Source: JALYOC01 sp036675345 (lineage in GTDB: Bacteria; Myxococcota; Myxococcia; Myxococcales; Myxococcaceae). Taken from it: 62,842 nucleotides of DNA. A model generated the notes under the pieces. The model searched no databases and was not told where the DNA came from. It worked only from the letters and a program-made list of their open reading frames with translations. Both the position numbers and the translations under genes were made by a program. The stretch lies in contig JAKFFE010000010.1 in assembly GCA_036675345.1 (NCBI GenBank), positions 1 to 62,842 of the forward strand, in the 5' to 3' direction. Shown in pieces: positions 15,911 to 31,250 of the stretch (position 1 is its first letter; each line of letters begins with the position of its first letter).

Positions 15911-18900
15911 GAATTTTCAGGTGGCAGTCGTGGCAGACCACTACGTGATTGTCTTGAGACGTCGGCCCTCCATCCGCATGGCGCTTCACGTGGTGACCCT
16001 TCCCGTTTGAAGCCGGCTTGATCTTCAAATCGCAGCCCGGGCATTTCCCGTTTTGCTCAGCAAGTTTCAGCTTCTTCTCAGCGGGGGTGAACTTGCGCAC
16101 CGGATCCCTGTCCGCCGGCGCGACACTTCCCTTGCCCCTTGGCGACTTCGGAACCGAACCAACGTTTCCCCCATCCGGGCAGTTATGCGCCAGCACCTTC
16201 GCGTCCGACACGAAGTAGCTGCTGGTCCCCGCCACCTGGAGATCGAAGACCTCGGTCCTGGGCTGGGCGGAGAGGAGGACCTCCCGGACTGACGCGGTGC
16301 CGGACCGGGTCCGCAGCACCTCTCCCGGGCGCAGGTTGGCCGCCTTCACCCAGTCGTCGCGCTCGGCCGAGTAGACCGGGTGCTCCTTGGTGACCTGCAG
16401 CGGCTGCCCCTCCCCCTCCAGGGTCAGGGAGATCAGCTCCCGGCTGCTGTGCTGCAGCCGGCCGATCACCGGACACCGGCGGCCCGGCTTCAGCTCCGGC
16501 GCCGGCCCCACGTAGGTCACGTCCGCCTCGCCCTGGAGCTTGAACTCCTCCAGGTGGATCGCCATCCGCTCGCCGGCCCGGGCCGGATGCTGCAGCAGCC
16601 AGGAGAACGGCCGCAGCAGCTGCAGCTGGATCAGGTCCGGTTGGCCGGCGTCGGTGACCTCCGTCTCCAGGTGGACCTCGATCCACCCGGCCAGGTCCAT
16701 CTCCGCGCACTCCTGCGACTCGGGGCCAATCCGCTCCCCCAGCGCCACCGCATCAATCGGCACCAGCCCGGCCTCGGTGTCCACCAGGGTGGCAGCCACG
16801 AACGAGCAGGGGCAGGAGGTGGGACTGCACTGGCTCTTGGGCGCAGGCGCGGGTGTCTTCTGGGGCCTGGCCTTGGCCCCCATCGACTGCCCCTTCTGGA
16901 AGCCGGCCTTGGCCATCCGGCCCGAGGCCAGCCCTCCCAGGAACTGTCCGGCGGTGTCGAAGTCCTCGAGCGTCCCCTCGCCGTTGATCAGCCGCTTCCC
17001 GGTGTCCGCCAGCGCCTCGGCGCCGCCGTTGACCAGCCCGTAGGCGCCATAGGCGGTCATCCCCACCACCACCACCACCGCCAGCGGAGCGGCCACCGCG
17101 GAGATCGCGCCGATCACCACCGCGGTCCCCACCCCCACCGCCACGCCCTTGGCCGCGCCCCAGGCAAACGCGCCCAGCTTCTGCCAGCCAGACGGCTTCT
17201 CCTCGTTCCCGTCCGGATCCCAGTAGGCGACCGGGTTCTGCTTCACGAACTGGTACGGGTGCAGCCCCCAGGGGTCGTCCAGGAACTTCGGATCCGGTCC
17301 CTTCACCGGGGGATCCGGCGTCAGCCAGTTGGCGGTGTGCGGAGAGAGCCACCGGGAGCCGTGGTAGCTGTAGCCACTGGTGGCGTCGGTCTCCTTGTTG
17401 AGCACGTTGAGCGGCTCGGCGCGGTGGTTGATCTCCCCCACCTCGGCCGCCCCGTTCGACGCTTCACGGAACGCGTCAATCGGGACCCCGAACGGTTCGT
17501 ACCGGCGCTCCTCGTAGACGGTGCCGTCCTCGCGGGTCATCACCACCGGACCGGCCGCGATGCCTCCGTGGAAGTACACCACCCCCGCAATCGCCCAGCG
17601 CAGGGCCTTGGCCGTCTCCCCCAGGTCCGGGTTCTCCCCGCCCCGACAGGAGAGCCCCAGCATCGCCGCCAGGAGGACTCCGACGTGCAACCGTTGCCAG
17701 CGGGCTCCGGAGCGGGCCCGCGCCGCCGCCGCTGCCCCCAGCAACAGCGCCAGTCCCATCAACCCCGCCAGCACTCCGGAGGAGGCCAGTCGGACCCCGG
17801 CGCTCAAGCCCGCGCTGAGCCCACCGCCCGAGCGGGAGCTTCCCGCTGCTGCGGCCAGTTGCTCGTTCCCGTTGAGGGTCAACCGGACCAGGGTGCGATC
17901 GTCGCGGCGCAGGTACCACTCGCGCTTCCCCTCCCGCTCCACCAGATTCGGGGTCAGCCAGTACTGGGTGGCGCCATCTCCCTCGGTGACCGTGCGCAGC
18001 CCGTCGTAGCCATAGGCGTGGGTCACCGTCTGGGCGGGGGTGGCTCCCCGCGCCGGCACGCTCACCCTCACCAGCTGATCCAGCCCGTTGTAGGTGTGCG
18101 TCCGCCCATCCTGGGTGACCACCCGACCCGCGGCGTCGTAGCCCAGTGAGACCTCACCGCCGGCGGTGGCCACCGAGGACAGCTGCCGGGGCCCGAGGCC
18201 TCGCTCCCCGTAGCGGTAGCTTCCGGCATACAGGTCCAGGACCTTGGGACCCGCGGCGGTGCGCGAGGTCATGTTCTGCAGCGCGTCGTACGCGTAGGTG
18301 AAGTGGAAGGACTGGGGCCCCACCGCGAACGAGTCGGCGCCGGTGGCCGGACCGGCGCCAAGCTTCGCCGCGCCCAGCACCACGTCCGCCAACCTGCCCG
18401 CGTCGTCGTAGGCAAAGGTCGCCGAGTGGTCCAGGCCCACCCCGTCGGTGTCCTCCACCCAGCGGGGGGAACCCCAGGCAGTGCGCCCCACCCTCACCCC
18501 ATAGAGCGGCAGGCCGCTGGGGCGAGCCACCCCGATCTCCTTGGGCATGCCCAGCTCATCGCGGGTGTAGCGCTGGGTGACGCCATTGCCATACGCCTCC
18601 GCCAGCACCCTGCCGGTGGCATCCAGCTCCACCGCCTGCCAGTAGTTGCCCAGGGCGATCGAGCGCCCGGCGCGGTCGTAGCTGGGGGTGAGGACCAGCC
18701 CGTCCACCGAACCCCGGGTCTGGAGTCCGGAGAGTCCGAACTCCATCAGCTCCTCCGCCGAGCGCCCCTCGACCCAGCGCGCGTGCCGCACCGTGCGCCC
18801 GAACGCGTCGTAGGACAGCTGCACCTCGCCGCGAGGCTCCTCCACCCAGGCCAGCCGCCCGACCAGGTTCTCCCCGGCGGTCCCCGGTTTGGGGGCGTCG

Positions 18901-21900
18901 TAGTGGTACCGGTACTCCGCGCCATCCCCCCCGGTGGACACCAGCCGCCCGCCGTCGTCGTAGGCGAAGGTGCGGCTCTGCCCCGCGCCATTGGTGTGTT
19001 TGAGCACCCACCCGGCGTCGTTGTATTCCAGCGAGCGGGCGCCAATGTCCGGGTCGGTGGCGCCGACCAGACGCCCCAGGGTGTCGTAGCGGAACGCGTG
19101 CTCGGCGGCGCCGTCGTTCAGACGCATCGACCGCAGCCGCCCCTGGGCGTCGTAGGTGGCGCTCACCGACTCCAGGGCGCCCGCCACCGTCCGCTCGGTC
19201 CGCAGGATCCGGCCCACCCCATCCAGCGAGGTGCTGACTGGAGCCAGTCCCTCGGTCAGCGTGCTGGCACCGAAGGCGCGGTAGTCCACCGTCCGGGCCG
19301 CCATCGTGGGCAGGGTCTGCCGGGTCAAGCGCCCCAGCGCATCGTGGGTGAAGGTCTGTCGCGCCACGCCCTCCGGAACCGCGGTCGGCAACCCGGGCGC
19401 ATAGAAGCCATCGCTCAGTTGCTTCAGCTCACCGCGGCCGTCGTAGTCGCGCCACCCGCTGATGATCCAACGGTCTTCCTCGAGGCGGATGGCGGTGTAG
19501 AGCGCCTCTCCCTCTCCATTGCTGACCTTCACCGACTCGCGCCACTTGCCGTTCGCTTCCCAGCTTCCGGTCCAGGACCCTGCCAGCTCCGAGGAGTCCC
19601 CGTCGAAGAGGTAGGTCCAGGTCTGGGGCCGCGGGGCGGTCCAGTCGTACCGATAGCGCAGGTGCGCGGGCTGCCCGTCCAGGCCGGTGGCAAGCGGACG
19701 GCCCAGGGGGTCGTACTCCATGGCCACCGTGACCCCGTTGGGGTCGGTCACCCGCTTCTGCGCTCCCAGGACCCGGTCCCACTCGGTCACCGTCCAGGTC
19801 ACGGTGCGTTCGGCGTTGGGCTGGATGCTCTCGCTGATCGGAAACAGCGCGTCGGCGTCGTACTGGAGGCTCCGCCACACCCCGTCCTCGAAGGTGGCCA
19901 CCACGTTGTCCCAGGCGTCGTACCGGGTCTCGCCAAGGGTGATCCAGCGCGAGCCTGACTCTGAATCCAGCCAGCCCTGCTGCCTGCGCGACAGCCCCCG
20001 CCCCACCTGACAGAGGGCCGGATCGGTCCACTCCAGGATCCCGTTCGCGTCCCCGTAGAAATTCCGGGTCTGCGAGGTGGCCACCGCGGCGCGCTGCAGA
20101 ACCACCCCGGTCCCGCCGGGCTGCTGCTCCGCGGCGTAGACCCGCTCCTCGCAGATCGCGTCGTGGATCCAGCTCGCCTCGTCGCTGGCGTAGACCCGGT
20201 CCACCACGCTCTCATCGCCCTCCACGTCCAGCCGCCCGAACAGCCAGTCGGTGGTGGGACGGACCCGCGGGTCGTAGCTCCACCGATGCAGCGTCTCCAG
20301 CGCCGGGGACACGCCCTCCGAATGGAGGGTCCGGGTCTCCAGCCGCGCCGGCATCCGCAGCAGCGCGGTGTCCGGCATGCCCTGCACCGCCCGCGCCTCC
20401 CACTGGGTGTACTCGGTGGTGAACAGCACTCCGGCCCCGGTCCGCTTGCTGGCCTCCTGCACCAGTCCGCGCAGCGCCCGGTCCTCGCCCAGCCCGGGGT
20501 GATAGCGGGTCTCCTCCACCAGGGTGCTTTCGGGGTCGTCTCCCACGGTGGTGGTGGTGGAGAACAGGAAGCCGGCGAACTTCCGCTCCTCCGGATCCCA
20601 GAAGCCGTCCCGCGGCGCGTGGCGCACCTTGCGCACCGGCGCCCCTGCGCCCGGCGAGACCTCCACCCAGGTGGGCACCGGGATCGACACCGGCAGCCGC
20701 TGGGTCCACGGGCGGCCCGCGCCCTCCGCCGCGGCGCTGAGCACCGCGCTGGCGTCGTAGGCGACCCGCAGCGTCTTCCCCAGCCCGTTGTCCAACCCCA
20801 CCAGCATCCCGGCGCTGGTCGCCCCGGCCAGATCCAGCCGCCAGGTGGAGCCGGTGTTGCTCCACACCAGGTCCTCGCTGCCGTTGCCGTTCACATCCGC
20901 CAGCGCCACCACCGCCGCGGTGAAGTCCTCCGAGGGCTGCTCGAAGATCCGTCCGGAGGCGGAGAAGCCGCCCTGCGCCACGCCCGGGTACCAGGCCACC
21001 GCCCCGCCCAGCAGCCGCACCAGATCCATCAGCCCGTCACGGTTCAGATCCCCAAAGCGCAGGTTGGAGAGGTCGGAGACCGCCTCTGGCCACGGATAGA
21101 AGTGCACCCCTTCCGCGGAGAAGGTCCCGTCCCCCCGGCCCAGGAACAACTGCACGAAGTCGGGAGTGACCTCGATCACATCCGCCAAGCCGTCGCCGTT
21201 GACCTCCTGCAGCCGAAGGTTGCCGCCCAGCATCACCGCCGAACTTCCCAGCCCGGGATGGACCTCCCAGGGCCCCAGCCCCGCAGGCAGGTTCCACTTC
21301 ACCTGCAGCGAGTCGGTGGCGTTGCGGATCACGTCCACCCGCCCATCGCCGTTGAGGTCCGCGAAGAACAGGTTGGCGTCCATCAGCCCCAGCCCCGCGG
21401 TGCCCGCCCACTCGCCCCGGTGGACCCAGCCGCCCGCGGTCAGCCCGTACGGCTGCCAGGCGTCGCCGTACTCCAGGACCAGCTCCGGCCGCGCGTCCCC
21501 GTCAAGGTCCATCAGCCGGGAGGTGCTGAGACTGGCGGACGCAGGCCCCGCCAGCTCCACCGGGGCGCCGAAGTGCTCGCCCCACCCCTTGCGCCAGGAG
21601 TGTCCCTCCACCGGATCCAGCCGCAACAGGTCGGTGATCCCGTCCCCGTCCACGTCCGCCAGGCTCACTCCCAGCTCGTTGAGCGCCCAGCCCTCCAGCC
21701 CCTGCAGCTGCTGGGCAGTCGCCTCCTGCAGCGGCGCGTAGCGGAAGGTCAGCGGCGGCAGCTCTCCTTCTCCACCCCGCCCCACCATCCGCACCGAGGC
21801 CAGCCGGCTCAGCGGCAGCGAGTCGTCGTAGGCCAGCTGGTACTCGCGCAGCGTCTCCCCGAACGACACCACCCGCGCGGTCTTCAGCCGCTGGGCGGTC

Positions 21901-22637
21901 TTCACCCGCATCCCGGCGCGGAAGCTGATCACCTGGTCCGGGCGCAGCTCGTAGCCCAGCGTCAACCGGTAGCAGTCCGCCGGGCCCCAGCTGGCCCCCG
22001 CCAGGTACACCTCTCCCGAATCCTGCAGATACTGGAAGGCGATCTGCTCACCGGTGGGATGCACCACCCGCTCCAGCATCCAGGCGGTGACCTGGCTCCC
22101 CTCCCCCTGACGGGAGGCGGCGGTCGCGCCCAGCAGGTAGCGCACCCCACCCGGCGCGAGGACCACGAAGCCCTCCCCCTGCCGGTCCACCTTCACCGCG
22201 TACGGTTGCCGCTCCAGCCGGAGCGAACCATCCGGCACCGGGATCAGCCTTCCGCCCCCGCCGATCCCCACCAGCTCCAGCTCGTCGGAGGCGGTGAAGG
22301 ACGGCGGCCCCTGCCGGGTGCTGCGGCGGATCGCCGGAAGCGACAGCGTCCACCCCACCCCCAGGGGCCCGTTGCCCAGATCGCCGGAGTAGCTCAACGC
22401 CAGCGAAGGCTTCATCCCCGCCCGTCCCGCCGGCAGCTCCAGCGGCACGTCGTAACGGACCTGGGCGGAGAACCCGTCCACCCCCACGTCGTCGGAGAGC
22501 CCACGCACCGAGCCGGGTCCATCCGGCAGCCGCACCGTGTTCGCGGACAGCGCGCCGGGGGCAGGTTCCCCCGAGGCGGCGGCCACGGTGGCCAGGGTCA
22601 GTGCGACAACACAGAGCAATCCGGAGCGATGGAGCAT
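15897..22637 (-). CDS. SpvB/TcB-TcC-type RHS polymorphic toxin with Hint and HNH domains
   Basis: A 2246-aa exported protein. Signal peptide (residues 1-23), SpvB-like domain (about 40-325), FG-GAP/VCBS repeats with DVDGDGITD-type motifs (about 329-580), a TcdB-middle-like region (about 612-745), YD/RHS repeats (about 910-1720) and the RHS core ending in NPVAYWDPDGN (about 1805) follow in order. A hydrophobic insert with two possible membrane helices interrupts the last repeats (about 1586-1692), and another hydrophobic stretch follows the core. Then come a Hint domain (CSFVAATLV to VLAHNC, about 1942-2155) and an HNH nuclease with CPGC, GHHVKRH, DN and CHDC. Tc B-C proteins form a hollow shell that holds the toxic tip; Hint is expected to release it. 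Gaps to neighbours are 12 bases or overlaps. Confidence 0.88.
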   Translation of the reverse strand: MLHRSGLLCVVALTLATVAAASGEPAPGALSANTVRLPDGPGSVRGLSDDVGVDGFSAQVRYDVPLELPAGRAGMKPSLALSYSGDLGNGPLGVGWTLSLPAIRRSTRQGPPSFTASDELELVGIGGGGRLIPVPDGSLRLERQPYAVKVDRQGEGFVVLAPGGVRYLLGATAASRQGEGSQVTAWMLERVVHPTGEQIAFQYLQDSGEVYLAGASWGPADCYRLTLGYELRPDQVISFRAGMRVKTAQRLKTARVVSFGETLREYQLAYDDSLPLSRLASVRMVGRGGEGELPPLTFRYAPLQEATAQQLQGLEGWALNELGVSLADVDGDGITDLLRLDPVEGHSWRKGWGEHFGAPVELAGPASASLSTSRLMDLDGDARPELVLEYGDAWQPYGLTAGGWVHRGEWAGTAGLGLMDANLFFADLNGDGRVDVIRNATDSLQVKWNLPAGLGPWEVHPGLGSSAVMLGGNLRLQEVNGDGLADVIEVTPDFVQLFLGRGDGTFSAEGVHFYPWPEAVSDLSNLRFGDLNRDGLMDLVRLLGGAVAWYPGVAQGGFSASGRIFEQPSEDFTAAVVALADVNGNGSEDLVWSNTGSTWRLDLAGATSAGMLVGLDNGLGKTLRVAYDASAVLSAAAEGAGRPWTQRLPVSIPVPTWVEVSPGAGAPVRKVRHAPRDGFWDPEERKFAGFLFSTTTTVGDDPESTLVEETRYHPGLGEDRALRGLVQEASKRTGAGVLFTTEYTQWEARAVQGMPDTALLRMPARLETRTLHSEGVSPALETLHRWSYDPRVRPTTDWLFGRLDVEGDESVVDRVYASDEASWIHDAICEERVYAAEQQPGGTGVVLQRAAVATSQTRNFYGDANGILEWTDPALCQVGRGLSRRQQGWLDSESGSRWITLGETRYDAWDNVVATFEDGVWRSLQYDADALFPISESIQPNAERTVTWTVTEWDRVLGAQKRVTDPNGVTVAMEYDPLGRPLATGLDGQPAHLRYRYDWTAPRPQTWTYLFDGDSSELAGSWTGSWEANGKWRESVKVSNGEGEALYTAIRLEEDRWIISGWRDYDGRGELKQLSDGFYAPGLPTAVPEGVARQTFTHDALGRLTRQTLPTMAARTVDYRAFGASTLTEGLAPVSTSLDGVGRILRTERTVAGALESVSATYDAQGRLRSMRLNDGAAEHAFRYDTLGRLVGATDPDIGARSLEYNDAGWVLKHTNGAGQSRTFAYDDGGRLVSTGGDGAEYRYHYDAPKPGTAGENLVGRLAWVEEPRGEVQLSYDAFGRTVRHARWVEGRSAEELMEFGLSGLQTRGSVDGLVLTPSYDRAGRSIALGNYWQAVELDATGRVLAEAYGNGVTQRYTRDELGMPKEIGVARPSGLPLYGVRVGRTAWGSPRWVEDTDGVGLDHSATFAYDDAGRLADVVLGAAKLGAGPATGADSFAVGPQSFHFTYAYDALQNMTSRTAAGPKVLDLYAGSYRYGERGLGPRQLSSVATAGGEVSLGYDAAGRVVTQDGRTHTYNGLDQLVRVSVPARGATPAQTVTHAYGYDGLRTVTEGDGATQYWLTPNLVEREGKREWYLRRDDRTLVRLTLNGNEQLAAAAGSSRSGGGLSAGLSAGVRLASSGVLAGLMGLALLLGAAAAARARSGARWQRLHVGVLLAAMLGLSCRGGENPDLGETAKALRWAIAGVVYFHGGIAAGPVVMTREDGTVYEERRYEPFGVPIDAFREASNGAAEVGEINHRAEPLNVLNKETDATSGYSYHGSRWLSPHTANWLTPDPPVKGPDPKFLDDPWGLHPYQFVKQNPVAYWDPDGNEEKPSGWQKLGAFAWGAAKGVAVGVGTAVVIGAISAVAAPLAVVVVVGMTAYGAYGLVNGGAEALADTGKRLINGEGTLEDFDTAGQFLGGLASGRMAKAGFQKGQSMGAKARPQKTPAPAPKSQCSPTSCPCSFVAATLVDTEAGLVPIDAVALGERIGPESQECAEMDLAGWIEVHLETEVTDAGQPDLIQLQLLRPFSWLLQHPARAGERMAIHLEEFKLQGEADVTYVGPAPELKPGRRCPVIGRLQHSSRELISLTLEGEGQPLQVTKEHPVYSAERDDWVKAANLRPGEVLRTRSGTASVREVLLSAQPRTEVFDLQVAGTSSYFVSDAKVLAHNCPDGGNVGSVPKSPRGKGSVAPADRDPVRKFTPAEKKLKLAEQNGKCPGCDLKIKPASNGKGHHVKRHADGGPTSQDNHVVVCHDCHLKIHGPD

Positions 22638-22649
22638 GGGAGCGCGGGC

Positions 22650-23729
22650 CTAGGTCTTCTGGCAGACCAGCAGCTGGATGTAGGCCAGCTGGTCGTTGGT
22701 CGCCGCGGTGTTGCCGGTGTAGCTGCCGGTGGACCCCGAAATGTAGTGGTCATGCTGCTCACCGATTACCTCGTCGGACATGGTGTCCATCACGAAGTAG
22801 CCGGTGCCCTCGTAGCCGCTGCTGAGCTGTCCCTTCCGGTCCCAATAATGCGAGAACGCATTCTGGGAGGTGATCCCCACGCTGTGGTTGTGAGTCATCC
22901 CGTGGGCGTGGACGCGGTTCTCGCCGTTGCCAAATGGGGTGCCGACCACAGCGGCCAGACCTCCGCCCGGGTGCAGTCCCACCAGGGTCCGGCCGCGGGC
23001 CGAGGGGACCTCGGTCCAGCCCGCCGGACAGGCGGGCTTGTTGAAGAACATCACCGCTCCGGCGGGCAGCGAGTCCACCGACGCCGCGGAGGTGGCCCGG
23101 GTCGCATTGTCCGCCAGGTTGGAGCGGGAGGACCACATCGCCTGCTGGGCGTAGGGGACCGAGAGCAGCTGCTGACGTCCGAGCAAGTCCACGCCAGAGA
23201 CCTGCACCCCCAGGAACAGCGAAGGCTGGGCGAACAGGGCGGCGGGGATCGGAGTGACATCCCCCAGGGCCACGTGGAACTCCCCGTCCATCACCGACAC
23301 GTTCTGGGTCTCACTCCAGACCGACGCCCCACCCTCCTCGGTGTAATACAGCCGGAACTCCATCGGGACCGAGGTGTTGGTCACCGGCGCCCCGTCCTGG
23401 TTCAGCACCCCCCGATAGGGAATCTGGCGGGGGACGATCTCCCCCGGGTTGGGAGCGGAGGCAGCGAACACCCCCGCCGCCGCCAGCAGGACCCCCACCG
23501 CGCTGGCCGCGATCAGTGACTTGCTGGACCGGAACCGGCGGCCCAGGGCGGCCCGCTCCGCGCTGGCCGCGTAGCGCTGCAACGAGACTGCGGGGATCCG
23601 CACCTGGTCCCCGAGGGTGACGGCGCCCAGCGCCCCACCGTCCACCAGCTGCTGCACGGTAGGCGGCGGGACCTTCAGCGCGGAGGCTGCCTCTTCGAGG
23701 GTGAGCCACTGATTGGCATTGCTGTTCAT
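22650..23729 (-). CDS. HTH - membrane helix - phage-collar-like protein
   Basis: A 359-aa protein with an odd domain order. Residues 1-60 form an excisionase/MerR-like helix-turn-helix (WLTLEEAASALKVPPPTVQQ). One membrane helix follows (SLIAASAVGVLLAAAGVFAA, about 71-90). The outer part starts with a domain common in large exported proteins (IPYRGVLNQDGAPV ... LLSVPYAQQA) and ends with a tail-collar-like region (AGAVMFFNKPACPAGWTEV, GENRVHAHGMTHNH). The start at 23729 has an AAGGAG site 6 bases upstream. It may sense outside and bind DNA inside, or be an assembly factor with a decayed HTH. Encoded between the two lipoproteins and the RHS toxin. Confidence 0.7.
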   Translation of the reverse strand: MNSNANQWLTLEEAASALKVPPPTVQQLVDGGALGAVTLGDQVRIPAVSLQRYAASAERAALGRRFRSSKSLIAASAVGVLLAAAGVFAASAPNPGEIVPRQIPYRGVLNQDGAPVTNTSVPMEFRLYYTEEGGASVWSETQNVSVMDGEFHVALGDVTPIPAALFAQPSLFLGVQVSGVDLLGRQQLLSVPYAQQAMWSSRSNLADNATRATSAASVDSLPAGAVMFFNKPACPAGWTEVPSARGRTLVGLHPGGGLAAVVGTPFGNGENRVHAHGMTHNHSVGITSQNAFSHYWDRKGQLSSGYEGTGYFVMDTMSDEVIGEQHDHYISGSTGSYTGNTAATNDQLAYIQLLVCQKT

Positions 23730-23775
23730 GCGTTGCTCCTTGAAGCCGGAAATTCGAAAGAGAGAGAGAGGGGCG

Positions 23776-25815
23776 CTACCGGGGAAGGATCTGGAAGCGC
23801 CCACCGGACATCGGCTTGGGGGTGCGCGGGAGGACAGGGACTTCCCCCACCAGGCTCAGGTCCTGGGCGCCACCGCCCAGCAGGGACGGCTCGTTGGCCA
23901 TGAAGTCGCCGCAGATCGACTGGCAGGAGTTGGAGGTCCCGCCGGGGCAGATGAACGGATGACCGGCGCATTGCAGGATGCAGCCCCGCGCATACTGCGA
24001 GCTCTCGGTCAGCCGGACCGCGGCCCACACCACCGCTCCCTCGTGCTCCGCGGAGGGAAGGGACACCTCGCAGCTGAAGGAAGGGTCCGCGGGATTGGCC
24101 CCGTGGCCAGGAATCACCGTGCCCTCCGCCGCGTCCAGGCCGCAGAGGTTGATCGTCGCGCGCAGGTGGTCCTTGCTGGGCACCCGACAGACTCCCGCGG
24201 GGGTGAACGCGGAGTTCTCACAGCTCAACCCTGCGTTGCACTTGTCCTCCGACGCCCGGCAGACGCAGTTGGTCTGACCCTCACATCCCGCCTGGGGGGT
24301 GGTGTCGGTCGGCGCCTTCAGGGTCTTGACCGCCTGCAGGTGGCGGTTGAGTTCACGGTCGGTGGTCCCGAACCGGACTTCATCCACCACCTGCACGCAC
24401 TTGAACTGGCTGTGGTGGGTCATCCCCTTCCAGATCGGGTTGGGTCCGCTCAACGAAGCGAAGTCCATCCCCACCGGCGGCTTCTCCACCGAGTACCAGC
24501 TGTCGCGCGCCCGCCGGCAGTCCTGCCAGTAGTTGCTGGTGCGGACCGGGGCCTCGGTGGACTCCTGGGGTTCGAAGCCGTAGCGAAGCGGGAAGTTGGT
24601 GCCGGTGGGCAGGGTCCGGTCCTTCTCCTGGATGTGGTAGCTGCCCGGGTTGCCCCCCTCGCCGGGGGTGTACCAACCGCGGTGCAGCTCCAGAAAATAG
24701 CTGTAGCGGGTGTAGACCTCGAAGTAGCCGCGCATCTCTCCCTCCAGGTCGGAGGAGCTCCCCAGCGGCGACTGCTGATCCGGAGGCCGTCCCCACTCGG
24801 CGATATCGCTGACCCGGTTGTCGTTGTGGTCGGCGCGCTCACCGACACAGGCCTTGGTGAGGCTGTTCAGCTCCGCGGTGTGCAGCGCCCGGACTGTCCC
24901 GTACCGCGGCAGCTGGGGGGTGCCGGTGGCGTCCTGGAGGACAAAGGCGTCGTCGTTGCGGACCGACTCGTAGAGCGGCAGCGGCACCCCGAGGGCGGCC
25001 TCGACGGTCTCCCCCAGGTCGTTGTGGAGCACGAACTGGTTCACCACCCGCAGCTCGCAGCGGGCGTTCTCCCGCAGGGTGGGATCCGCGTGGTTGAGGT
25101 AGAAGCGCGCGGCGCTGCGCACCCAGCCGTCCCCATCCGCGTCGCAGGGCACCGCGGTCCGGCTGCCGCTCTCGGAGAAGAAGTACCCCGGCTGGGTCGG
25201 GCAGATGCAGCTGCCGCTGGAGAGCTTGATCCCCGGGCCCTCCACCACCCCGGTCCCGGTGCAGGCCGGACAGCTCTGGGTGGCGCAGTAGGCGTCCGCG
25301 GTGGAGGTGGCCTCGATGCAGGTCTGACCGGCCACGCACGGGGTGGGCAGGTTCGAGCAGGTGACCGGGGACTGGCAGGCCCCGCCATCACAGGCGGTGA
25401 GAGGACAGGTCTCCGCGGTGCAGGGCTGACAGCTCCCGTCCACGCAGGCCAGCGACGCATCACAGGTGTTCCCCTCGCCGCACAGACAGCCCTGGGCGCC
25501 AGGAGTGCAGGTGGACTCCCGGACACAGGTCCCGCCCTGGCATGCCAACCCCGCGCCACAGGTGGAGCCCGGGCCGCAGACGCAGTTCTCCGCCCCGGCC
25601 GAACAGGAGGGCGCGCAGGCCGGAATATCCGCCGTGCAGGGCTGGCAGATCCCCTGGCTGCAGACCAGATCCCCCGAGCAGTGGGAGGCCTGGCCGCAGG
25701 CGCAGCCCAGGTCTCCGGCGGGACAGCCGGCGTCGGGGACGTTGGTCGCGGGCGGACAGCCGCTGATCACCGCGGCCGTCGAGGACAGCAACAGCACAAC
25801 ACAGAGAGTTCGCAT
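23776..25815 (-). CDS. Cys-rich lipoprotein of the toxin operon
   Basis: A 679-aa lipoprotein (lipobox VISGC). Residues 20-200 hold many short Cys repeats of the form CxxGxxGCxCG (GDLGCACGQASHC, AENCVCGPGSTC, AQGCLCGEGNTC), giving a disulfide-rich stalk. The remaining 450 residues are a soluble domain with scattered Cys that I cannot assign; another short Cys patch (TNCVCRASEDKC) appears near residue 520. The Cys repeats resemble those of the 1786-aa lipoprotein encoded 11 bases upstream, so the two probably share a surface location. Part of the leftward toxin operon. Confidence 0.7.
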   Translation of the reverse strand: MRTLCVVLLLSSTAAVISGCPPATNVPDAGCPAGDLGCACGQASHCSGDLVCSQGICQPCTADIPACAPSCSAGAENCVCGPGSTCGAGLACQGGTCVRESTCTPGAQGCLCGEGNTCDASLACVDGSCQPCTAETCPLTACDGGACQSPVTCSNLPTPCVAGQTCIEATSTADAYCATQSCPACTGTGVVEGPGIKLSSGSCICPTQPGYFFSESGSRTAVPCDADGDGWVRSAARFYLNHADPTLRENARCELRVVNQFVLHNDLGETVEAALGVPLPLYESVRNDDAFVLQDATGTPQLPRYGTVRALHTAELNSLTKACVGERADHNDNRVSDIAEWGRPPDQQSPLGSSSDLEGEMRGYFEVYTRYSYFLELHRGWYTPGEGGNPGSYHIQEKDRTLPTGTNFPLRYGFEPQESTEAPVRTSNYWQDCRRARDSWYSVEKPPVGMDFASLSGPNPIWKGMTHHSQFKCVQVVDEVRFGTTDRELNRHLQAVKTLKAPTDTTPQAGCEGQTNCVCRASEDKCNAGLSCENSAFTPAGVCRVPSKDHLRATINLCGLDAAEGTVIPGHGANPADPSFSCEVSLPSAEHEGAVVWAAVRLTESSQYARGCILQCAGHPFICPGGTSNSCQSICGDFMANEPSLLGGGAQDLSLVGEVPVLPRTPKPMSGGRFQILPR

Positions 25816-25826
25816 GGAGGCTTTCG

Positions 25827-31187
<5,361 letters not shown>

Positions 31188-31250
31188 TTTGAAGATGCCC
31201 CCGGACCGCGCGGAAATAACCTGTTTTCCCGGCGAAGCCGGCCCTAGTAG

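Noticed and set aside
16170..16810. Hint domain read as a true intein
   Set aside because: It sits between an RHS core and an HNH tip in a polymorphic toxin, with no C-terminal extein of a host protein. A pretoxin Hint that releases the tip is the better reading.
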